Shown here: positions 54,277 to 63,219 of the stretch, piece after piece
How positions within the stretch are numbered: position 1 is the first letter of the stretch
Layout of the letters: each line of letters begins with the position of its first letter
Assembly: GCF_043641925.1 (NCBI RefSeq)
Contig: NZ_JBHZRU010000021.1
Location: forward strand, 1 to 64,000
Origin: Paenisporosarcina quisquiliarum_A
GTDB taxonomy: Bacteria; Bacillota; Bacilli; Bacillales_A; Planococcaceae
Direction: 5' to 3'
Length of the DNA stretch: 64,000 nucleotides
Notes under the pieces: model-generated
Database searches by the model: none
Seen by the model: the letters and a program-made list of their open reading frames with translations, nothing else
What the model was told of the DNA's origin: nothing
Program-made: the position numbers and the translations under genes

Positions 54277-54540
54277 TTTACTCGTCAACTTTGATGATTT
54301 ACTCGTCACTTTTATACTTTTACTCGTCAACTTTCCACTTTTACTCGTCAAACCCGTCCCACAAGCCTAGTTTACTTGCTCGTGAGACATGTAATTTCCA
54401 GGTAAACGAAGTGCCGTACGCCTGGGATTTACTCGTCAACTTTGATGATTTACTCGTCACTTTTATACTTTTACTCGTCAACTTTCCACTTTTACTCGTC
54501 AAACCCGTCCCACAAGCCTAGTTTACTTGCTCATGAAACA
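54277..54540. repeat. Two near-identical arrays of four 21-bp units (TTTACTCGTCAA family)
   Basis: Core TTTACTCGTCA(A) at 54277, 54298, 54319, 54340 and again from 54428 at the same spacing. The two arrays are 151 bp apart and nearly identical over about 120 bp, including the tail AAACCCGTCCCACAAGCCTA and GTTTACTTGCTCRTGA. The minus strand of each array translates as LTSKSxK heptads because 21 bp is seven codons, but no start or ribosome site supports a gene. Confidence 0.9.
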
Positions 54541-54551
54541 TGTAATACCCA

Positions 54552-54596
54552 AAAAGAAGCTTTCCCACTCCTTAAGAGTTTGGGAAAGCTTCTTTT
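54552..54596 (-). terminator. Terminator of radA overlapping its last codons
   Basis: AAAAGAAGCTTTCCCA (54552-54567) and TGGGAAAGCTTCTTTT (54581-54596) form a perfect 16-bp stem. The first arm on the minus strand encodes the last residues KEAFP of RadA. Confidence 0.9.
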
Positions 54597-55948
54597 AATG
54601 CGTCGTTTACGGATTCAACACCAATAACTCGGATACCTTCTGGGAAATCCCAGCCTCCTAAATTAGATGCCGGAATAATGGCTCTTTTAAAGCCAAGTTT
54701 TGCTGCTTCTTGCACGCGTTGTTCAACACGCGAAACGCGACGAACTTCTCCCGTCAAACCAACTTCGCCAATAAAACAATCGTGCGCACTTACCGCTACG
54801 TCTTTATAACTCGACACAATGGTCGTCAAGACAGCTAGGTCAATCGCTGGCTCGTCTAATTTTACGCCACCAGCTACTTTAATGTAGGCATCTTGTGTTT
54901 GCAGGAGCATGCCCATACGTTTTTCTAAAACAGCCATTAATAATTGCACTCGGTTTTGATCAAGCCCGCTTGCCATCCGTTTTGGATAATTAAAGCTAGT
55001 TGGGGTAACCAACGCTTGAATCTCAACTAGAATTGGACGTGTTCCCTCCATGGAAGCAACAACTGTTGATCCCGCAGCTCCTTGCGAGCGTTCTTGTAAA
55101 AACAATTCAGATGGATTCAGTACTTCTTTTAAGCCGCCTTGTAACATTTCAAAGATCGCAATCTCGTTAGTTGAACCAAATCTATTTTTCTGCGAGCGCA
55201 AAATACGGTATGTATGATGGCGTTCGCCTTCAAAATACAGCACCGTGTCTACCATATGCTCAAGCAACCTTGGTCCAGCAATTTGTCCTTCTTTCGTTAC
55301 GTGGCCAACTAAGAAAATCGCAATATTTTTCGTTTTCGCGATGCGCATTAATTCAGCCGTACATTCTCGAACTTGAGATACACTACCTGGAGCTGAAGTT
55401 ACTTCTGGGTGATGCACCGTTTGAATGGAATCGATAATGACAAATTTAGGCTCGACGCTATCAATGGCTTCATTCACCAACTCTAAATTCGTTTCGGAAT
55501 AAATATAAAGTTCAGAAGAGGTTACGCCTAATCGTTCTGCACGCAATTTCGTTTGACGGACTGATTCTTCACCAGACATGTATAGGACACGCTGGCCTTT
55601 ATTCGCCAGTAACGCAGATACTTGTAGCAATAAAGTCGATTTCCCGATGCCGGGATCTCCCCCGATTAAGACAAGTGAACCTGGCACAATTCCGCCGCCA
55701 AGTACACGGTTCAACTCGTTTAAATCTGTGTCAACTCGTGGTTCTTCTGCAATTTCAATCGCTGTAATCGGTGTGGCTTTTTGTGCGGTACTTTCAGAGT
55801 GTTGGAATGTACGACGCGGGCCTTTGGTAACTACTTCAATCTCTTCCACCATGGTGTTCCATTCACCACAACCAGGGCAACGTCCCATCCATTTCGCCGA
55901 CTCATATCCACATGAATTACACATAAATTTCGTTTTACGTTTTGCCAT
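54572..55948 (-). CDS. radA: DNA repair ATPase RadA
   Basis: 458 residues. Zinc finger CNSCGYESAKWMGRCPGCGEW, Walker A GGDPGIGKSTLL near residue 94, the RadA motif KNRFGSTNE, and Lon-like C-terminal domain. Branch migration helicase in recombination. In B. subtilis disA follows radA; not found here. Confidence 0.95.
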   Translation of the reverse strand: MAKRKTKFMCNSCGYESAKWMGRCPGCGEWNTMVEEIEVVTKGPRRTFQHSESTAQKATPITAIEIAEEPRVDTDLNELNRVLGGGIVPGSLVLIGGDPGIGKSTLLLQVSALLANKGQRVLYMSGEESVRQTKLRAERLGVTSSELYIYSETNLELVNEAIDSVEPKFVIIDSIQTVHHPEVTSAPGSVSQVRECTAELMRIAKTKNIAIFLVGHVTKEGQIAGPRLLEHMVDTVLYFEGERHHTYRILRSQKNRFGSTNEIAIFEMLQGGLKEVLNPSELFLQERSQGAAGSTVVASMEGTRPILVEIQALVTPTSFNYPKRMASGLDQNRVQLLMAVLEKRMGMLLQTQDAYIKVAGGVKLDEPAIDLAVLTTIVSSYKDVAVSAHDCFIGEVGLTGEVRRVSRVEQRVQEAAKLGFKRAIIPASNLGGWDFPEGIRVIGVESVNDALKEAFPNS

Positions 55949-55970
55949 AGTTCCTCCTATGTAGAAAAAA

Positions 55971-56000
55971 GAGCATCCCGAACAGCTTGCCGGAATGCTC
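55971..56000 (-). terminator. Terminator after clpC
   Basis: GAGCATCCCG (55971-55980) pairs with CGGAATGCTC (55991-56000), one mismatch, then TTTTTT on the minus strand. Confidence 0.88.
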
Positions 56001-56008
56001 CTATTGAT

Positions 56009-58447
56009 TTACTTCGTTACAGATGCTTTCGTACGAACGACGAATTCATCATTTTCAACATCAAAGACAACGTTTTGTCCTGTTAAAACTGTACCTTTTA
56101 ACAGCTCTTCAGACAAGCGATCTTCAACATGTTTTTGAAGTGCACGACGTAGAGGACGAGCTCCGTACTCTGGATCGTAGCCTTCTTTGGTGATTTTTTC
56201 TTGTGCCGCTTCTGTCAACTCAAGCTCAATTTCTTGTTCTTGCAAGCGTTTTGTTAAAGTAGCCGTCATCAAAGTAACGATTTCTTTTAAGTGTTCTTTT
56301 TCTAATGAATGGAACACGATCATCTCATCTACACGGTTTAAGAACTCAGGACGGAAGGCTTTTTTCAACTCTTCAAGCATTTTGCCCTTCATGTCTTTGT
56401 ATTGTTGTTCGCCATCTTGTAGGTTAAATCCAACATATTTGTTTTTCTTTAAGTTTTCAGCACCTACGTTAGATGTCATGATCACTACCGTGTTTCGGAA
56501 GTCGACTGTGCGACCTTTCGAATCTGTTAGGCGACCATCTTCTAATACTTGCAACAAAATATTGAATACGTCTGGATGTGCTTTTTCAATCTCATCCAAC
56601 AAAATAACTGAGTAAGGTTTACGACGAACTTTTTCAGTTAACTGTCCGCCATCTTCGAATCCAACGTACCCTGGAGGTGAACCAACAAGACGTGAAGTCG
56701 AGTGTTTTTCCATGTACTCAGACATATCCACGCGAATCATGGCATCTTCATCACCAAACATACTCTCTGCTAGAGCACGAGCAAGTTCCGTTTTACCAAC
56801 ACCAGTTGGCCCTAGGAAAATGAATGACCCAATCGGACGTTTTGGATCTTTCAATCCAGCACGTGCACGACGAACCGCTCTCGAAATTGCCGTAACCGCT
56901 TCAGATTGACCAATGACACGTTCATGAAGCGTTTCTTCTAATTTTAACAGTTTGTCAGACTCTGTTTGTGCAAGTTTAGAGACAGGAATCCCAGTCCACA
57001 TAGAAACTACAGCTGCAATGTCTTCAACTGTTACTTCAGATTCTGCTTTTCCTTGCTCTTCTTTCCACGATTTCTTCGTGCTTTCAAGCTCTTCTTTTAG
57101 CTTTTGTTCTGTATCACGGAATGACGCTGCTTTTTCAAACTCTTGGCTTTGAACGGCAGCATTTTTCTCTGAACGAATCGCTTCAAGACGACCTTCCAGC
57201 TCTTTTAAATTTGGTGGCGTTGTATATGAACGTAAACGAACTTTTGAGCCCGCTTCGTCAATTAAATCAATAGCTTTGTCTGGTAAGAAACGATCTGAAA
57301 TGTATCGATCAGACATTTTCGCTGCCGCTTCGATTGCTGCATCTGTTATTTTCACACGGTGATGTGCTTCGTAACGATCGCGAAGTCCTTTAATAATTTG
57401 AATTGACTCGTCAACAGATGGCTCATCAACTTGAATCGGTTGGAAACGACGCTCTAATGCAGCGTCTTTTTCAATGTATTTACGGTATTCATCAAGCGTT
57501 GTTGCACCAATACATTGAAGTTCGCCACGAGCTAGAGAAGGTTTTAAAATGTTTGATGCATCAATAGCACCTTCTGCTCCACCCGCTCCGATTAATGTAT
57601 GAAGCTCATCGATGAATAAAATAACATTCCCTGCTTGACGAATTTCGTCCATCACTTTTTTCAAGCGATCTTCAAATTCACCACGGTATTTCGTGCCTGC
57701 TACAACTGTACCCATATCAAGTGTCATCACACGTTTTTCGCGTAAAATTTCCGGCACTTCGTTTTGAACAATTTGTTGAGCTAGACCTTCAGCAATCGCT
57801 GTTTTACCAACACCCGGCTCCCCGATTAGGACCGGATTGTTTTTCGTACGACGTGATAACACTTCAATGACACGTGTAATTTCTTTGCTGCGACCAATGA
57901 CTGGGTCCAGGCTACCTTCACGTGCAATTTGTGTTAAGTCACGAGCCAGACTATCAAGTGTTGGCGTATTTGCTGCAGGATTTGAACCCCCGCTCGATTG
58001 AACGTGATCATTGCTTCCTAGCAATTGCAATACTTGTTGGCGTGCTTTATTCAAACTAACGCCTGCATTGTTTAGAACTCGAGCTGCTACTCCTTCACCT
58101 TCACGAATTAAAGCTAAAAGTAAATGCTCAGTTCCAATATAGGAGTGGCCTAATTTGCGTGATTCGTCTACAGATAACTCAATCACTTTTTTCGCTCGTG
58201 GCGTGTAATGAACGATCGGTCCAACATCACCAGTACCTACTCCAACTAATTCTTCGATTCCTTGCTCAATTACTTGAGGACTCACTTCGATTGCTTCCAT
58301 TGCTTTTGCTGCAATTCCGCCACCTTCACGAATTAAACCTAATAATATATGTTCAGTTCCAATGGACTCGTGTTTCATACGAATGGCTTCTTCTTGAGCC
58401 AGTTGGAGAACTTTTTGTGCGCGTTGTGTAAATCGATTAAACATCAT
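56009..58447 (-). CDS. clpC: Clp protease ATP-binding subunit ClpC
   Basis: 812 residues: two N-terminal Clp-N repeats, AAA1 with GEPGVGKTA, UVR domain around EFEKAASFRDTEQKL, AAA2 with GPTGVGKTE and FLDEIEKAHPD-type region. Works with ClpP and the McsB adaptor; the ClpP-binding loop lies in AAA2. Overlaps mcsB by 11 bases. Start ATG 58447 or the next codon. Confidence 0.97.
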   Translation of the reverse strand: MMFNRFTQRAQKVLQLAQEEAIRMKHESIGTEHILLGLIREGGGIAAKAMEAIEVSPQVIEQGIEELVGVGTGDVGPIVHYTPRAKKVIELSVDESRKLGHSYIGTEHLLLALIREGEGVAARVLNNAGVSLNKARQQVLQLLGSNDHVQSSGGSNPAANTPTLDSLARDLTQIAREGSLDPVIGRSKEITRVIEVLSRRTKNNPVLIGEPGVGKTAIAEGLAQQIVQNEVPEILREKRVMTLDMGTVVAGTKYRGEFEDRLKKVMDEIRQAGNVILFIDELHTLIGAGGAEGAIDASNILKPSLARGELQCIGATTLDEYRKYIEKDAALERRFQPIQVDEPSVDESIQIIKGLRDRYEAHHRVKITDAAIEAAAKMSDRYISDRFLPDKAIDLIDEAGSKVRLRSYTTPPNLKELEGRLEAIRSEKNAAVQSQEFEKAASFRDTEQKLKEELESTKKSWKEEQGKAESEVTVEDIAAVVSMWTGIPVSKLAQTESDKLLKLEETLHERVIGQSEAVTAISRAVRRARAGLKDPKRPIGSFIFLGPTGVGKTELARALAESMFGDEDAMIRVDMSEYMEKHSTSRLVGSPPGYVGFEDGGQLTEKVRRKPYSVILLDEIEKAHPDVFNILLQVLEDGRLTDSKGRTVDFRNTVVIMTSNVGAENLKKNKYVGFNLQDGEQQYKDMKGKMLEELKKAFRPEFLNRVDEMIVFHSLEKEHLKEIVTLMTATLTKRLQEQEIELELTEAAQEKITKEGYDPEYGARPLRRALQKHVEDRLSEELLKGTVLTGQNVVFDVENDEFVVRTKASVTK

Positions 58448-59540
58448 GGGATTCCTCTCCTTCTTGTTCTTCGTTGTTGCTACCTACTTGCAAACGTTCC
58501 CTAAACAGCTTTGCACGAAACACATCGCGTTCTTCTGCTTGTAGGGTAATGCCTGCGTATTGTTGTAAAAATCCAGGTTGCATGAAAATCATGCATTCAT
58601 TCAAAATCGAAACATCGACGCCGTCTATTAACCCGAGATCGATTCCTAATCGAACGTCAGATAAGCAGCGACCCGCTTCTTCCGTGGTTATCGAGCGAGC
58701 AAAGGTAAGTACGCCGAGTGATCGGTATAATTTGTCTTCCAGCGCATTTGGTCTAGCTCGCATTAACACTTCACGTGCTTCACGTTCTTTTTGAATAATT
58801 TGTTCGGTCACACTTTGCAAATCGACTAAAATATCTTCTTCTGATTTACCAAGCGTTGTTTGATTGGAGACTTGATAGACATTTCCAAGTGCCTCACTGC
58901 CTTCCCCGTAAATCCCTCGAACGACCATCCCTAAACGCGTGATGGCGGTTACGATTCGATTCATTTGCTTCGTCATTGTTAAAGCCGGTAAATGCATCAT
59001 CACGGAAGCACGGAGTCCGGTTCCCGTATTGGTTGGGCAGCTTGTTAAGTAGCCAAATTGTTCATCAAATGCGTAAGGCAATTCCTTTTCTAGCAACTCA
59101 TCAATGGCATCAGCGTTTTTATACGCTTCGTTTAACTGCAATCCAGGAAATAAACACTGAATGCGTATATGATCTTCTTCATTAATCATGACACTAAATG
59201 CTTCATCGTCTGATAGTAAGACGGATCCCGCAACTTCCGAATGGGCGAGTTTTGGGCTAATTAAATGCTTTTCTACTAATACTTGTCGATTAAGATCAGA
59301 CAGCTCTTTTATATTTATATACGAAAAGTTCGACTCAAGTTCCGCTCCTGCATCAAGTAATACGGATGAGACAGCTTGATCAACTTGCAGTGCTTCATTT
59401 TCAGAAAATGAAAGCGGAAAACGATAGCCCGTTAAATTACGTGCTAAGCGTACCCTTGTGCTCATGACGATGTCTGAGTGACCACCTTGCCCGGCCATCC
59501 AACTGGAAACCGAGTTTTCAAGAAAACGTTCAATTGACAT
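58437..59540 (-). CDS. mcsB: Protein arginine kinase McsB
   Basis: 367 residues, ATP:guanido phosphotransferase fold with STRVRLARNLTGYRFP, EDHIRIQCLFPG and CPTNTGTGLRASVMMHLP. Marks proteins with phospho-arginine for ClpCP and inactivates CtsR. ATG at 59540 with GGGAGGTGATC ahead; overlaps mcsA by 11 bases. Confidence 0.96.
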   Translation of the reverse strand: MSIERFLENSVSSWMAGQGGHSDIVMSTRVRLARNLTGYRFPLSFSENEALQVDQAVSSVLLDAGAELESNFSYINIKELSDLNRQVLVEKHLISPKLAHSEVAGSVLLSDDEAFSVMINEEDHIRIQCLFPGLQLNEAYKNADAIDELLEKELPYAFDEQFGYLTSCPTNTGTGLRASVMMHLPALTMTKQMNRIVTAITRLGMVVRGIYGEGSEALGNVYQVSNQTTLGKSEEDILVDLQSVTEQIIQKEREAREVLMRARPNALEDKLYRSLGVLTFARSITTEEAGRCLSDVRLGIDLGLIDGVDVSILNECMIFMQPGFLQQYAGITLQAEERDVFRAKLFRERLQVGSNNEEQEGEESHDV

Positions 59541-60075
59541 TGCGTTGATCACCTCCCGATTGAAGCTGTTCTTCTAGCGAACGCGCTTCATCTCGTAAAC
59601 GAGCGGCTTCTTCGAAATTCTCTTCTTCAATCGCCGATTTCATATGAAGACGAATTGTTTCAATTTGTTTTTTGAGTTGAAGCGTTTGGCCAAATGCACC
59701 AGGTGATTTCCCGACATGTTTCACATTGCCGTTGTGCAAACGTTTAAAGACATCTGGTAATTGTTCATGAAAGCTTTCATAGCATGTGGCACAACCGAAT
59801 TTACCTTGATTTAAAAATTGACGGAAGGTCCACCCACAAGATGTACAAGCTTGTACTTTCGGTTTTGGCTGTTGTTGAACGTGTGCATTTTCTTGAACAC
59901 CAAACCAATTGGATAACAATTGGTGAAGCGAAAGTGGATCTTGTTGGAAATCCATTTGAAACGGGTGAAGACTTTGGGCACATACTTCACAAAGATTTCG
60001 TTGCACCTGTTCCCCGTTTTGAACTTGTTTAACCGTTACTTTTACTGGTCGTTGATTGCAATTTTCACAAATCAT
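59530..60075 (-). CDS. mcsA: McsA, activator of McsB
   Basis: 181 residues with four CxxC pairs (CENC, CEVC, CTSC, CATC) for zinc and a C-terminal UVR segment (EEENFEEAARLRDEARSLEEQL). Activates McsB and senses oxidative or metal stress. ATG 60075 with GAGGCG ahead, 11 bp past ctsR. Confidence 0.94.
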   Translation of the reverse strand: MICENCNQRPVKVTVKQVQNGEQVQRNLCEVCAQSLHPFQMDFQQDPLSLHQLLSNWFGVQENAHVQQQPKPKVQACTSCGWTFRQFLNQGKFGCATCYESFHEQLPDVFKRLHNGNVKHVGKSPGAFGQTLQLKKQIETIRLHMKSAIEEENFEEAARLRDEARSLEEQLQSGGDQRNVN

Positions 60076-60086
60076 TTCAAGTCGCC

Positions 60087-60557
60087 TCACTTTGCCTGTT
60101 CATACTTGAGTGTCAAAAGCATCGCGTGTAAGATACGCGACCTAATGTCATCACGCATTGGCAATGGTAAATTCAATGTGGTTCGGTCCAGCGCAGCCAA
60201 CATCATCTTGGCTTCTCGCTTGGTGACAACATCTTCATCAATCAACCGAAACACAATATCCTCTGTCATTGTCTGGGATGCCCCATGCTGCAAACTTTTC
60301 ATAATACCTTCTATTAAAGCCACTTTCGTATGAGCACGAACTCGTACGATGCGAATATAGCCACCTCCACCACGCTTACTTTCCACTAAATACCCGCGGT
60401 CCGCTGTAAAACGCGTGTTGATGACATAATTTATTTGCGAAGGTACACATTGAAATTGTTCCGCAATTTCACTGCGCTTAATCTCAACATGCCCTTTATC
60501 ATCTAATTCGATAACTTTCTTCAAATACCCTTCAATAATATCCGATATATTGCGCAT
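60087..60557 (-). CDS. ctsR: Transcription repressor CtsR
   Basis: 156 residues. The winged-helix region EQFQCVPSQINYVINTRFT and GGGGYIRI match the family well, including the Gly-rich thermosensing wing. First gene of ctsR-mcsA-mcsB-clpC and autoregulated. ATG 60557 with GGGGGTGATT. Confidence 0.96.
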   Translation of the reverse strand: MRNISDIIEGYLKKVIELDDKGHVEIKRSEIAEQFQCVPSQINYVINTRFTADRGYLVESKRGGGGYIRIVRVRAHTKVALIEGIMKSLQHGASQTMTEDIVFRLIDEDVVTKREAKMMLAALDRTTLNLPLPMRDDIRSRILHAMLLTLKYEQAK

Positions 60558-60580
60558 GCAATCACCCCCTAACACCTGAC

Positions 60581-60597
60581 TTTGACTATCTTTGACT
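60581..60597 (-). promoter_or_regulatory. CtsR operator
   Basis: Minus-strand AGTCAAAGATAGTCAAA, two heptads RGTCAAA separated by three bases, just like the CtsR consensus. It starts next to the -10, so bound CtsR would block RNA polymerase. Confidence 0.92.
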
Positions 60598-60599
60598 TT

Positions 60600-60629
60600 A
60601 TTATATAAGAGGGGGTGGGGAGTGTGCAA
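60600..60629 (-). promoter_or_regulatory. sigma-A promoter of ctsR operon
   Basis: TTGCAC (60624-60629), 18 bp, TATAAT (60600-60605). Confidence 0.8.
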
Positions 60630-60672
60630 TTTTTATGCATTGAGGGGTGGGGCATTGGTGTGCCTGCGCTGA

Positions 60673-60800
60673 TTTACTCGTCACTTTTTGTGTTTTACTC
60701 GTCAACTTTTTCATTTTACTCGTCACTTTTGTAACTTTACTCGTCAACTTTCACTATTTACTCGTCAAAGTAGTCTCATAACCCAAGTTAACTTGTATTA
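60673..60800. repeat. Five-unit 21-bp repeat (TTTACTCGTCA family)
   Basis: Core TTTACTCGTCA at 60673, 60694, 60715, 60736 and 60757: exactly 21 bp each. Variable part alternates between ACTTT-type endings. The tail AGTCTCATAACCCAAGTTAACTTG (about 60772-60795) is close to that of the 49.8-kb array. It lies between the ctsR promoter and the 3-prime end of the NERD gene. Confidence 0.9.
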
Positions 60801-60810
60801 AAACCTAACC

Positions 60811-61770
60811 TCATATATCACGAGGAATGACATACGTTCGATTTTTAAAAGTCCCATCCACGAACAAATTAGACTTCTGAAGCATTCTTGAAGCAGTCGA
60901 TACTGACTTTATTCCAGAGAACTTCATCCACTCTTTTGTTGTCACTTTATGACTAAACAATGATCTGTATTCTTTCAGAGCCTGTCTATGCTCTTCTGCA
61001 TTTTTATAATTACATTGGTTGCAACGCCAAAATTTATTCCGATAGATCAATACTTTATTTATACACTGTGGGCACAAAACACCTTGCAAAATTTCCGTGT
61101 TAATTTTAGATAATATGTGGGAAGGTTTATAGGGATTTAATTCAAATTCGTGTTGAGTGAAAAGGAGTTGAATTCTGCGGGGTTCAAATTTGGGGTATAG
61201 ATGATCCGCATACATTAGATGTAGGCTTTCTAATGTTTGGTGTAATCCAGATACATGAATAGCAGACTTTTTTGAGAATGGTTTCTCTAAAACGGATGAT
61301 GGATTTGAAAATACGATCAAGCCATGGACTGGCATTGGGATATTATGAAAGGACAAGAATTTTCGAACAAAACGTTCACTTCTCAACAGTTGATCTTCCG
61401 GATTGCGCATCCCTTCTACCGGACCATTGTCCCGTTGGCGGGTAATTTGATGAAGTTGGTTATCCAATTTTATTATGCCTGGGAGGTTCTTCACTTCAAT
61501 AATTAATAAAAATTTTTCGTGAATAATGAATGTATCTATTTGTGCGTAGGAAGTTGAATTCCCAACGATTAAACCTTTCATTAATATATAGGATGTAAAG
61601 AAGTCACTCTCTTCTATCTCTCTATCTACTCTTAGTTCACCTGCGTAACCTCCACCTTCTTTTCTCAGTGTTTCTTGCAGCGTATTCTTAATTGTGCTCA
61701 CATTTACTAGTCGTCTTTCCAACGCTTCATAAAACAAATACTTCTCCGATTTTCTTCTTATAAGATTCAA
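60811..61770 (-). CDS. NERD-domain protein with C-terminal zinc ribbon
   Basis: About 319 residues. A NERD (nuclease-related) domain with GGYAGELRVDREI, QIDTFIIHEKFLLIIEVKN (D and ExK as in restriction-like folds) spans roughly residues 40-160. A zinc ribbon CPQC/CNQC lies near 235-255, and the C-terminus is a basic helix-rich part that may bind DNA. NERD proteins are found in many genomic settings and their function is mostly unknown. TTG 61770 follows GGAGGG; TTG 61782 is the alternative. Ends next to a repeat array. Confidence 0.8.
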   Translation of the reverse strand: MNLIRRKSEKYLFYEALERRLVNVSTIKNTLQETLRKEGGGYAGELRVDREIEESDFFTSYILMKGLIVGNSTSYAQIDTFIIHEKFLLIIEVKNLPGIIKLDNQLHQITRQRDNGPVEGMRNPEDQLLRSERFVRKFLSFHNIPMPVHGLIVFSNPSSVLEKPFSKKSAIHVSGLHQTLESLHLMYADHLYPKFEPRRIQLLFTQHEFELNPYKPSHILSKINTEILQGVLCPQCINKVLIYRNKFWRCNQCNYKNAEEHRQALKEYRSLFSHKVTTKEWMKFSGIKSVSTASRMLQKSNLFVDGTFKNRTYVIPRDI

Positions 61771-61858
61771 TAGTCCCTCCAATTAATATGACTTAATTTG
61801 AATATAATTAAGTCTCTTATATAAATCAAGAATATTCAGATTTTATTCCATATGAAAA

Positions 61859-61885
61859 GTGCCACCCCTAAAAAGCGGGTGGCAC
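61859..61885 (-). terminator. Terminator after the YjiH-family gene
   Basis: GTGCCACCC (61859-61867) pairs with GGGTGGCAC (61877-61885), TTTTC follows on the minus strand. Confidence 0.85.
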
Positions 61886-61892
61886 ACAATCT

Positions 61893-63218
61893 TTATAAAA
61901 GCAGATATGCAATTGGGGTAACGATGATCAGCGTGAGAATCACGCGTTGAACCCATATAACGAGTAATTTTGGAATTGAGACAGGGATTTCAGTAGACAC
62001 GATACATGGTACGACTGCTGAGAAGAATATGATTGAGGATACAGATACGACCCCAATAACGAACTTCACAATAATCCCTGATTCTACAACGAGTAACGCT
62101 GGTAAGAACATTTCAGCGATACCTAGTGCACTTGCTTTAGCAACAAGCATTGGTTCAGGGAGCTGCAAGACATACGTAAATGGATAGAAAATGTAGCCTA
62201 ACCAATCAAATACCGGTGTGAATTCAGCGAGTACTAATCCTAATAATCCGATGGATAGAATTGACGGTAAAATGGCCATCGCCATTAATAAACCATCTCG
62301 GAAATTATCCCAGATGTTTTTCCCTAAACTAGGTGTTTGCCTAACTGTTTCTTGCGCTTCATTCCAAGCTGCTGAAAGGCGACTGCCTTCAGGATTTGCT
62401 TCAGGTTGAGGCACACTGCCTTCGTAATAATCGTCTTTGATGCGATTTAATGGCCAAATACGAGTTGTAATCGCGGTTACGATGAATGTGACCACCAGCG
62501 TGACCCAGAAGTACATATTCCACATATCCATTAAACCAAGCGTTTTCGCAACAATTACCATAAACGTAGCGGATACAGTTGAGAAACCAGTAGCAATAAT
62601 GGCTGCTTCACGAGCAGAGTATTTCCCCTCTTTGTACACGCGATTCGTAATCAGTAATCCCAATGAATACGAACCTACGAATGAGGCTACCGCATCAATC
62701 GCCGAACGACCAGGCGTTTTCCAAAGTGGACGCATAATTGGTTGCATCAATACGCCAATAAATTCAAGTAATCCGTACCCTACGAGTAAAGCTAAGAACA
62801 CGGCTCCAATCGGTACTAATAAACCGACAGATATCACTAATTTATCGAATAAAAACGGTCCCATACTCGGGTCAAATAACCATGCAGGTCCGAATCCAAA
62901 AACAATCATAATCCCAACAATAAGTCCGATTACTTTAAAGAACGAAAACGCGATATCCACATTTGATTTCTTCCAAGTTCCTGATACAAACGGATACACC
63001 GCTCCTGCTAAAATCAACAATAGTGCGTAATAAGGTAACACCCCTGTTACGTTCGTTTGAATCCATGTGACAATATGGTCGAGCATAATGGAATTCTTTT
63101 CGCCGATTGTGACAGGTACGAAAAACATAAATGCACCGATAAAACTGTAGACGAAAAACTTCCACATAGGAGCTTTAGACTCCACCTTTATACTTGAACT
63201 TTCCCCCACTTGTTGCAT
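61893..63218 (-). CDS. YjiH-family membrane protein (nucleoside-recognition Gate domain)
   Basis: 441 residues, about ten membrane segments, with Gate-domain features such as SAIDAVASFVGSYSLGLLITNRVYKEGKYSAREAAIIATGFSTVS. YjiH proteins are often encoded next to histidine-degradation genes, which fits the hutG-like gene here, but substrate is unproven. ATG 63218 follows the gene upstream by one base; GGGGG serves as ribosome site inside that gene end. Confidence 0.78.
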   Translation of the reverse strand: MQQVGESSSIKVESKAPMWKFFVYSFIGAFMFFVPVTIGEKNSIMLDHIVTWIQTNVTGVLPYYALLLILAGAVYPFVSGTWKKSNVDIAFSFFKVIGLIVGIMIVFGFGPAWLFDPSMGPFLFDKLVISVGLLVPIGAVFLALLVGYGLLEFIGVLMQPIMRPLWKTPGRSAIDAVASFVGSYSLGLLITNRVYKEGKYSAREAAIIATGFSTVSATFMVIVAKTLGLMDMWNMYFWVTLVVTFIVTAITTRIWPLNRIKDDYYEGSVPQPEANPEGSRLSAAWNEAQETVRQTPSLGKNIWDNFRDGLLMAMAILPSILSIGLLGLVLAEFTPVFDWLGYIFYPFTYVLQLPEPMLVAKASALGIAEMFLPALLVVESGIIVKFVIGVVSVSSIIFFSAVVPCIVSTEIPVSIPKLLVIWVQRVILTLIIVTPIAYLLL

Positions 63219-63219
63219 A

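Noticed and set aside
54277..54540. Protein gene of LTSKSxK heptads
   Set aside because: No start with ribosome site, interrupted between copies, and the TATCAATCA family puts stops in the same place.
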